Shown one piece after another: positions 1-4,551 of a stretch of DNA of 6,255 nucleotides (its first letter is position 1; every line of letters starts with the position of its first letter). The stretch is taken from contig DQIO01000179.1 in the NCBI GenBank assembly GCA_020793555.1, positions 1 through 6,255 on the forward strand. The letters are read 5' to 3'. The notes under the pieces are model-generated. The model was not told the origin of the DNA. It made no database searches and was given only the letters and a program-made list of their open reading frames with translations. Source of the stretch: Methanosarcinaceae archaeon. GTDB taxonomy: Archaea; Halobacteriota; Methanosarcinia; Methanosarcinales; Methanosarcinaceae. The translations under genes and the position numbers were made by a program.

Positions 1-5
1 ATTCA

Positions 6-34
6 GGAAATATGATTTCCATGTTTGAAAACAT
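6..34. repeat. Two adjacent short inverted repeats (twin hairpins)
   Basis: GGAAAT (6-11) and ATTTCC (15-20) form a perfect 6-bp stem with a 3-base loop. Immediately after it, ATGTTT (21-26) and AAACAT (29-34) form a second perfect 6-bp inverted repeat around GA. The two palindromes abut with no base between them. No T-rich tract follows on the plus strand, so this is not a clear terminator. It could be a paired protein-binding site or the end of an upstream transcript. The rest of 35-195 shows no gene that I can support. Confidence 0.4.
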
Positions 35-165
35 ATCCGGAATAGTGATGTTGCCCACACAATGTTAAAGAGAACCATTTTAAAACACCCATCGATAAAT
101 CAAATCACAAATCATCGTGCACCACGTTTGTATTCATATATCCGATCTCATCAAATTCTGTAACC

Positions 166-173
166 TTTAATAC
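166..173 (+). promoter_or_regulatory. Possible TATA box of the methyltransferase-AOR operon
   Basis: TTTAATAC is centred about 26 bases before the ATG at 196, the usual distance from an archaeal TATA box to the transcription start. No Shine-Dalgarno-like purine run lies before that ATG, so the transcript may begin at or very near the start codon (leaderless). Another A/T-rich candidate, TTTTAAAA around 77-84, would give a long leader instead. This is weak evidence from position and composition only. Confidence 0.3.
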
Positions 174-195
174 ATCATACCGCATATTGCCACAT

Positions 196-963
196 ATGAC
201 CCATACAAAAGTACAGGAACAATTTGCAAAACGCTCCCAGGCGTATGCAAAAAACTGTGCGCTTTCCAATGAAGATAACCTTAAGCGGATCATAGAACTG
301 ACCGCCCCGTCCGGCACTGACCGCCTGCTGGATGTTGCAACGGGAACAGGTTTTTTGGCATTTAAGTTTGCAAATCATGTAGCAGAAGTGATCGGAGTTG
401 ACCTGACAGTTGAGATGCTTGCAATCGCAAAGGAGTATAAGGCAGACAATAACATCAAGAATGTCATATTTGAATTGGCAGACGTGGATTCAATTCCATT
501 CGAAGACAACAGTTTTGACATTGTATCATGCAGATTCGCATTTCATCATTTCATACACCCGGAAAAAGCAATATCAGAGATGACAAGAGTCCTGAAACAT
601 GACGGAAAACTTGTTCTTTCGGACATCACATCATCGGAAGACATCACAAAAAGTGAATATCAAAATGAGATGGAAACAATTCGTGATCCATCCCATGTAA
701 AAAACTATCAATCATCCGAGATCAAACAGATGCTGAACGATCGTGGGTTTGAAATACTACACTTTGAGGGCTGGCCTGCTGATTTTACGTTTAATGACTG
801 GATCTCGATGGCAGATCCCGGTGTCGAATCAGCAAAACGTGTAAAGGAAATGATGATCTATGCAATGAATAATGATCTTACAGATCTTGCTATCAGACAA
901 AGTGATGATGGGGACATTGAATTTACTTATAGCACAAAAATAATTGTTTCAAGGAAAGAATAA
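196..963 (+). CDS. Class I SAM-dependent methyltransferase (UbiE/type 11-like)
   Basis: Encodes 255 residues, the usual length for a free-standing class I methyltransferase. The SAM-binding Rossmann fold is clear: motif I LDVATGTGF (residues 45-53), the acidic loop GVD (67-69) after strand 2, the segment around ADVDSIPF and FDIVSCRFAFHHF (about 95-119), and the late strand RVLKHDGKLVLSDI (131-144). This order matches the UbiE/methyltransferase type 11 group, whose members methylate quinones, other small molecules or metalloids; the substrate cannot be read from the sequence. An RDPSHVKNY segment (163-171) is shared with many uncharacterised family members. The ATG at 196 is chosen over the in-frame TTG at 187 because it is a standard start codon and sits at leaderless distance from a TATA-like element; the frame is open back to a stop at 46-48 but has no other start. 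The stop is one base from the next start, so the AOR gene is very probably co-transcribed and translationally coupled. The protein is cytoplasmic: no signal peptide or membrane segment is seen. Confidence 0.9.
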   Translation: MTHTKVQEQFAKRSQAYAKNCALSNEDNLKRIIELTAPSGTDRLLDVATGTGFLAFKFANHVAEVIGVDLTVEMLAIAKEYKADNNIKNVIFELADVDSIPFEDNSFDIVSCRFAFHHFIHPEKAISEMTRVLKHDGKLVLSDITSSEDITKSEYQNEMETIRDPSHVKNYQSSEIKQMLNDRGFEILHFEGWPADFTFNDWISMADPGVESAKRVKEMMIYAMNNDLTDLAIRQSDDGDIEFTYSTKIIVSRKE

Positions 964-964
964 C

Positions 965-2683
965 ATGTTTGGATGGACAGGAAGAACTATCACAGTGGAT
1001 CTGGGAAACAGGTCAATATTTGAATCTAAAACAGATGTAAAGACCGCAAAAGAATATCTTGGCGGACGCGGGATGGGAGTGAAGATACTCTCGGACATGG
1101 TTGAACCCACCATTGATCCCTTGAGTCCTGAAAATCCACTAATACTAACAACAGGCCCGTTGACAGGGACACCCGCACCCATGTCGGGAAGGCATTCAAT
1201 CACTACAAAATCGCCATTGACAGGAACCATTTTCGATTCAAGCGCAGGCGGTTTTTTCGGAAAGGAAATGAAATTTGCAGGGATCGATGCATTGATAATC
1301 ACAGGCAAAGCAGACGAGCCGGCGTATTTGCAGATCGATAATGAAGATGTAGAGATTATCCCTGCCACGCATCTTTGGGGAAAGAACACACGGGATACGA
1401 CAAACAGTCTCAAGTCCAAAGGGCGTGTTTCCTGCATAGGAAGAGCAGGTGAGCGGCAGGTTGGGATCGCAAACATTATGAACGATTATGTGCACGCATG
1501 CGGACGCGGAGGTCTGGGTGCAGTGGCAGGTTCCAAAAACCTCAAGGCAATCGTGGTGAGAGGGGATAACAAACCGGAGATTGCTGACGATGCGGCTTTT
1601 GCAGAAGCAAAGGAGAGTGCGATGCGGCTTCTTCGTGCAAGTCCCGTAACATCCAAGGGATTGAAAAATTACGGTACTTCAGTGCTGGTTAATCTCATGA
1701 ACTACATGAAGATACTGCCAACCAATAATTTTCGCAGTAGGCAGTTCAAAGGTGCTGAATCAGTATCAGGAGAGTACATCAATGATAATTACGACATCAA
1801 GCGCCATTCATGCTACAACTGTCCGGTAGGGTGCAAGCGCAGTATCAGGGAAAGTGAGATAGAGATCCCTGAATACGAGACCGTGTGGGCATTTGGACCA
1901 GACATCGGGAACGATGACATGGATTCCATTATCAGGGCGAACCGGCTGTGTAACGATTATGGAATGGATACCATCTCATGTGGTTCCACTATTGCGGCAT
2001 ATTCGGAATTAACGTCTACTGAAATCGACCCTGCAAAACTCGATGAGTTGGTCGTGCAGATCGGGGAAGGAGAATGTGAACTTGGAGCAGGGTCGCTCGC
2101 ATATTTGCGTTCAAAGGGCGCGGAAGAGTTGAGTATGAGTTCCAAAGGACTTGAGTTCCCGGGCTACGACCCGCGCGGTGTTTTGGGACAGGCACTTGGA
2201 TACGCGACATCGAACAGGGGCGGATGCCATCTTCGTGCTTACATGGTTGCGCCAGAGGTTATCGGGAAACCTAAACTGATAGACCGCCTTACATTCAGCG
2301 GCAAGGCAGGTCTTGTGCAGATATTCCAGAATCTTGCTGCTGCGGTTGATTCTCTTGCTGTCTGTAAATTCGAATCCTTTGCTATGGGTGAGGAAGAACT
2401 TGCAGCACTGCTCAGTGCTGTAACTGGTATCCATTATTCTCCGCAAGACCTGCTGCGTGCGGGCGAGCGTATCTGGAACCTTGAGAAGTTGTTCAACATA
2501 GGTGCAGGTTTCACACGTGCGGATGACTCACTACCTGAGCGCATGTTTGAAAGTGGGGAGAATGGATTTGGGATCGAAAAGGAAGAATTTGAAAAAACAC
2601 TTACTGAATATTATCACTACAGGGGATGGAACAATGATGGGGTTCCTTCAGATAAAAAAATAAAAGAATTGGGGATCTCCTGA
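965..2683 (+). CDS. Aldehyde:ferredoxin oxidoreductase (AOR) family protein
   Basis: Encodes 572 residues, somewhat shorter than the roughly 600 of characterised archaeal AORs. Characterised family members oxidise aldehydes to acids with ferredoxin, using a tungsten (or molybdenum) bis-pterin and one [4Fe-4S] cluster. The N-terminal domain (about 1-205) starts with the hallmark MFGWTGRTITVDL and contains YLGGRGMG, TTGPLTGT, TKSPLTG, GRAGE and ACGRGGLGAVAGSKNLKAI. The C-terminal domain has the cluster motif CxxCxxxC at C283, C286 and C290, with the distal ligand C467. E305 (EYET) and H422 (HLRA) sit where the family has its active-site Glu and His. The pterin-side motifs are NDYGMD (330-335) and DSLAVC (462-467), a little off the classic DxxGLD/C. 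The C-terminus keeps the family signature RGWNNDGVP. The start is the ATG at 965, one base after the methyltransferase stop, preceded by AAGGA at 951-955; an in-frame TTG at 944 is unlikely. No ferredoxin or cofactor gene is nearby. The substrate is not assignable. Confidence 0.93.
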   Translation: MFGWTGRTITVDLGNRSIFESKTDVKTAKEYLGGRGMGVKILSDMVEPTIDPLSPENPLILTTGPLTGTPAPMSGRHSITTKSPLTGTIFDSSAGGFFGKEMKFAGIDALIITGKADEPAYLQIDNEDVEIIPATHLWGKNTRDTTNSLKSKGRVSCIGRAGERQVGIANIMNDYVHACGRGGLGAVAGSKNLKAIVVRGDNKPEIADDAAFAEAKESAMRLLRASPVTSKGLKNYGTSVLVNLMNYMKILPTNNFRSRQFKGAESVSGEYINDNYDIKRHSCYNCPVGCKRSIRESEIEIPEYETVWAFGPDIGNDDMDSIIRANRLCNDYGMDTISCGSTIAAYSELTSTEIDPAKLDELVVQIGEGECELGAGSLAYLRSKGAEELSMSSKGLEFPGYDPRGVLGQALGYATSNRGGCHLRAYMVAPEVIGKPKLIDRLTFSGKAGLVQIFQNLAAAVDSLAVCKFESFAMGEEELAALLSAVTGIHYSPQDLLRAGERIWNLEKLFNIGAGFTRADDSLPERMFESGENGFGIEKEEFEKTLTEYYHYRGWNNDGVPSDKKIKELGIS

Positions 2684-2694
2684 ATGGAAATCCC
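2651..2694 (-). terminator. Hairpin plus T tract ending the surface-protein transcript
   Basis: GGGATCTCC (2672-2680) and GGAAATCCC (2686-2694) pair over nine positions with one mismatch around the loop TGAAT. Read on the minus strand, the hairpin is followed by a T-rich run complementary to 2651-2671, including seven consecutive T residues. This fits transcription termination of the minus-strand PGF-CTERM gene, whose stop is at 2705. The AOR stop codon TGA (2681-2683) lies in the loop and the T tract lies in antisense to AOR codons. On the plus strand only a modest run, TATTTTAG, follows, so termination in that direction would be weaker. Confidence 0.5.
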
Positions 2695-2704
2695 GTATTT
2701 TAGT

Positions 2705-4213
2705 TTATGACCGGCGCTTAAGATACGCAATGGCAAGTGTTCCCAATGCAATTGCTGCCCCAAATCCAGGTGTTGGTGCGGGTTCTTCTTCTTCTTCCTC
2801 TTCAATTGGCTCATCTTCTTCAACAGTTTCTGCTTCCTCTAAGTCTATTATTATTTCGTGTTCAGAGAATTCAGGAATATACACTGCCATTGAAACGGTA
2901 TCATCCTCTTGCAGAAGGTAGCAAAGCGCTTTGTTGCCGCCTGCGAAAAGTTCATCAATGTTGCCTGCACGTTCAAGTGCAACTCCATCATACTGCAATC
3001 GAATGCGTTCAGGGTTGGTAAGGTCAATGGTTTCACCATCAAGGTTTATTGTTACTACCTGCCCTTCTTTCATCTCCGATTGAACTCCAATTACCACACG
3101 GTTTTGAATTGCTTCTTTTACCTGCATATTAACAGGAGTATGATTTAGGAGACATGCAGTATCACCTTGATTGCGGATGGTAAGTTCTGCACCCACTTTT
3201 CCAAGTGCAACCTCTTGATTTATTCTCTGGTGCATATATGACATGCCCTCAGAATATTGGTATTGTGTCTGGAAATATTGCGGCTCCATAGGAGTTGCCC
3301 TGAACATGACCTGACTGTTTTCAACCAATTCGACCGTGATGATGCCATCTGTGATCTCAACATCAAGACCGGACATATCCGAATCTTCTGCAAGGAAATC
3401 CTTGCATATTATCAGATATCCTTCAAAATTGGCTTTTGTTATCTTGATAGATATCGTGTCATTTGCACTGTCTTCCAGCTTCTCAGCCTCGACACTTTCC
3501 GCCAATTCAAATGTGACCGTTTTATCAGCCAGTGCTTTTACTTGCATTGTAGCAGTTGGATTGTCGTGCAAAAGGAATAGGCTTGATGTTCCAACATAAC
3601 GGGCTACTGCACCCTGTAAACTTTCGTAGCTATAATTAAAGTCCGATACTTTTGCCGAATCAAAAATAGCGTCTCCCGATATCGCGAAATCTCTGATCTC
3701 ACCGGATTCACCAAATGCATATGTCATATAATGTCCGTATGATGTTCCTCCTTCTTTCATGAATTGAAGACCATTTACCATTCCTTGTGACCTTATTCCC
3801 TGCATGGCTTGTTGTCTCATGTCAACCATATTCCTTGCATTTAATGAAGAGGTAGTTCCCCTCATATGCATGGCCATATAGTTTGCAATATCGTCAGCAT
3901 TCAATCCGTATTGCTGTTCCATATCTCCTATCATCATTCCCCTATCAAAATCATTGGGAAGATCAAGGTCGTAAATTGCATCATCTTCAGATACGCCAAA
4001 TGCATTACAAGTTTGTATGAATGTGTTTTCAGTTAATCCAATGAACCTATTGTCCATAGTTTCAAAGTTGTTTGCACGCATCATTTTGCCTTCACCATAC
4101 AGCGTTGGTGTTGGATTGCCTTCCCCCATCTGTGCAACGGCAAGCGAGTTTATTACTAGCAAAAATAGCATAGTACTAACTAAAAGTACGACAAATTGTT
4201 TCATAGTTTTCAT
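2705..4213 (-). CDS. Secreted PGF-CTERM surface protein, Met-rich, function unknown
   Basis: Encodes 502 residues. The N-terminus is a signal peptide: charged start, hydrophobic run (about 7-26) and a likely cleavage after AVA (25-27). The C-terminus is a PGF-CTERM tripartite signal: a strongly acidic, Pro-containing spacer (459-480), TPGF (481-484), a hydrophobic helix (about 485-497) and KRRS. Proteins with this ending are known to be processed by archaeosortase A and lipid-anchored outside the cell. Residues 29-163 carry 16 methionines, including MAMHM (113-117). The middle and C-terminal parts look beta-rich, and two segments around MQVK (223-226 and 363-366) resemble each other, suggesting duplicated beta domains. 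Sequons for N-glycosylation occur at N193, N251 and N357. I do not recognise a named domain. The start at 4213 is supported by GGAGG seven bases upstream; M4 is a weaker alternative. The gene converges on AOR and is divergent from the micro-ORF and sensor kinase. Confidence 0.88.
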   Translation of the reverse strand: MKTMKQFVVLLVSTMLFLLVINSLAVAQMGEGNPTPTLYGEGKMMRANNFETMDNRFIGLTENTFIQTCNAFGVSEDDAIYDLDLPNDFDRGMMIGDMEQQYGLNADDIANYMAMHMRGTTSSLNARNMVDMRQQAMQGIRSQGMVNGLQFMKEGGTSYGHYMTYAFGESGEIRDFAISGDAIFDSAKVSDFNYSYESLQGAVARYVGTSSLFLLHDNPTATMQVKALADKTVTFELAESVEAEKLEDSANDTISIKITKANFEGYLIICKDFLAEDSDMSGLDVEITDGIITVELVENSQVMFRATPMEPQYFQTQYQYSEGMSYMHQRINQEVALGKVGAELTIRNQGDTACLLNHTPVNMQVKEAIQNRVVIGVQSEMKEGQVVTINLDGETIDLTNPERIRLQYDGVALERAGNIDELFAGGNKALCYLLQEDDTVSMAVYIPEFSEHEIIIDLEEAETVEEDEPIEEEEEEEPAPTPGFGAAIALGTLAIAYLKRRS

Positions 4214-4220
4214 AAATTAT

Positions 4221-4225
4221 CCTCC
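4221..4225 (-). promoter_or_regulatory. Strong Shine-Dalgarno of the surface-protein gene
   Basis: Read on the minus strand, GGAGG lies seven bases before the ATG at 4213-4211. This is the best ribosome-binding site in the window and fixes that ATG over the in-frame ATG three codons later. Confidence 0.75.
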
Positions 4226-4232
4226 AGTCACG

Positions 4233-4280
4233 AGATTACTGTGAATCAAGATTACTGTGAATCAAGATTACTGTGAATTA
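4233..4280. repeat. Three tandem 16-bp direct repeats in the surface-protein leader
   Basis: AGATTACTGTGAATCA occurs at 4233-4248 and 4249-4264, and again with a single change (C to T, ending AATTA) at 4265-4280, with no spacer. The array lies between the Shine-Dalgarno and the TATA-like element of the minus-strand gene. Its promoter-proximal edge falls about 24 bases from the TATA centre, which is where transcription should start, so the repeats probably form most of a roughly 65-base 5' leader. They could be an operator array, an RNA element or simple slippage expansion. No strong internal palindrome is visible. Confidence 0.85.
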
Positions 4281-4297
4281 ATACTTAGATTTGAAGG

Positions 4298-4309
4298 TAA
4301 TATATATTA
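4298..4309 (-). promoter_or_regulatory. Palindromic TATA-like element in the divergent promoter region
   Basis: TAATATATATTA is a perfect 12-bp palindrome and the most A/T-rich, TATA-like stretch between the two divergent units. For the minus-strand surface-protein gene it predicts a start near 4278-4282, at the edge of the tandem repeats. Because it is symmetric it could also serve the plus strand, giving a start near 4328 and a leader of about 70 bases before the micro-ORF. Direction would then depend on flanking BRE sequences: the plus-strand flank GAAGG is purine-rich, the minus-strand flank less so. Confidence 0.5.
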
Positions 4310-4370
4310 TGGTGCAAAAAATACATGAGCTAACAAATACGTAACATTTAACAAGTAAAAGGTCAATACC

Positions 4371-4386
4371 TGTGTAACTGTGTAAC
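4371..4386 (+). repeat. Two tandem 8-bp repeats upstream of the micro-ORF/kinase
   Basis: TGTGTAAC is present twice in a row (4371-4378, 4379-4386). A further GTAACAT at 4341-4347 matches the GTAACAT at 4382-4388. The element is 15 bases before the micro-ORF start and could be a regulatory site for the plus-strand unit. It shares ACTGTG with the 16-bp repeats on the other side of the TATA-like element, which may be chance. Confidence 0.4.
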
Positions 4387-4401
4387 ATATCGGAAAATTA
4401 G

Positions 4402-4551
4402 ATGCAACTGCATGGAAATGTTGCTTGCAGAGTCCAAGCGCAGCAATATCTCGATGTTGAAAGAGTGATGTTTACAGTTTTGGATAATACCGGGAAAGGA
4501 ACCGCGTTATACTATACCCGAATAAATCAACACAGGGAAATTGCAAAATGA
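4402..4551 (+). CDS. Small ORF (49 aa) overlapping the sensor kinase start (ATGA)
   Basis: The reading frame runs from ATG at 4402 to TGA at 4549-4551 and encodes 49 residues beginning MQLHGNVACRVQ and ending INQHREIAK. The TGA shares four bases (ATGA) with the kinase start at 4548, a common arrangement for translational coupling. An in-frame stop (TAG, 4399-4401) lies directly before the ATG, and the DNA upstream has many stops in all plus-strand frames, so this is not the tail of a longer intact gene. A weak GGAA at 4392-4395 precedes the start; ATG 4468 is an alternative start. There is no signal peptide or membrane segment, and I recognise no family. It may be a real small protein, a leader ORF that sets kinase translation, or the remnant of a decayed gene. 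Confidence 0.4.
   Translation: MQLHGNVACRVQAQQYLDVERVMFTVLDNTGKGTALYYTRINQHREIAK

Noticed and set aside
3..68. Open frame ending in TAA at 66-68 that could be the C-terminus of an upstream plus-strand gene
   Set aside because: Only about 21 codons are visible, with no recognisable motif, and the stretch contains two adjoining hairpins. It cannot be separated from chance without sequence to the left.
187..195. TTG at 187 as the methyltransferase start
   Set aside because: The ATG three codons later is a standard start codon, has the better distance to the TATA-like element, and the added residues have no counterpart I can recognise in the family.
949..1476. Long minus-strand open frame (175 codons) antisense to the AOR gene
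   Set aside because: It lies wholly opposite highly conserved AOR-coding sequence, is rich in Pro and Ser as expected from the complement of this codon usage, has no recognisable domain and no clear ribosome-binding site.
2111..2446. Minus-strand open frame of 111 codons
   Set aside because: It is opposite the AOR C-terminal domain, including the conserved His and Cys segments; no independent coding evidence.
2730..2921. Plus-strand Ser-rich open frame
   Set aside because: The Ser run is the complement of the Glu-rich spacer of the PGF-CTERM protein (GAA/GAG repeats read as TTC/CTC), so it is a compositional shadow.
3257..3580. Plus-strand Cys-rich open frames opposite the surface-protein gene
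   Set aside because: They overlap the well-supported minus-strand gene, which has signal peptide, sorting signal and Shine-Dalgarno, and they show no family features.
4233..4280. CRISPR array
   Set aside because: Units are 16 bp and contiguous with no spacers, and no cas gene is present; this is a plain tandem repeat.
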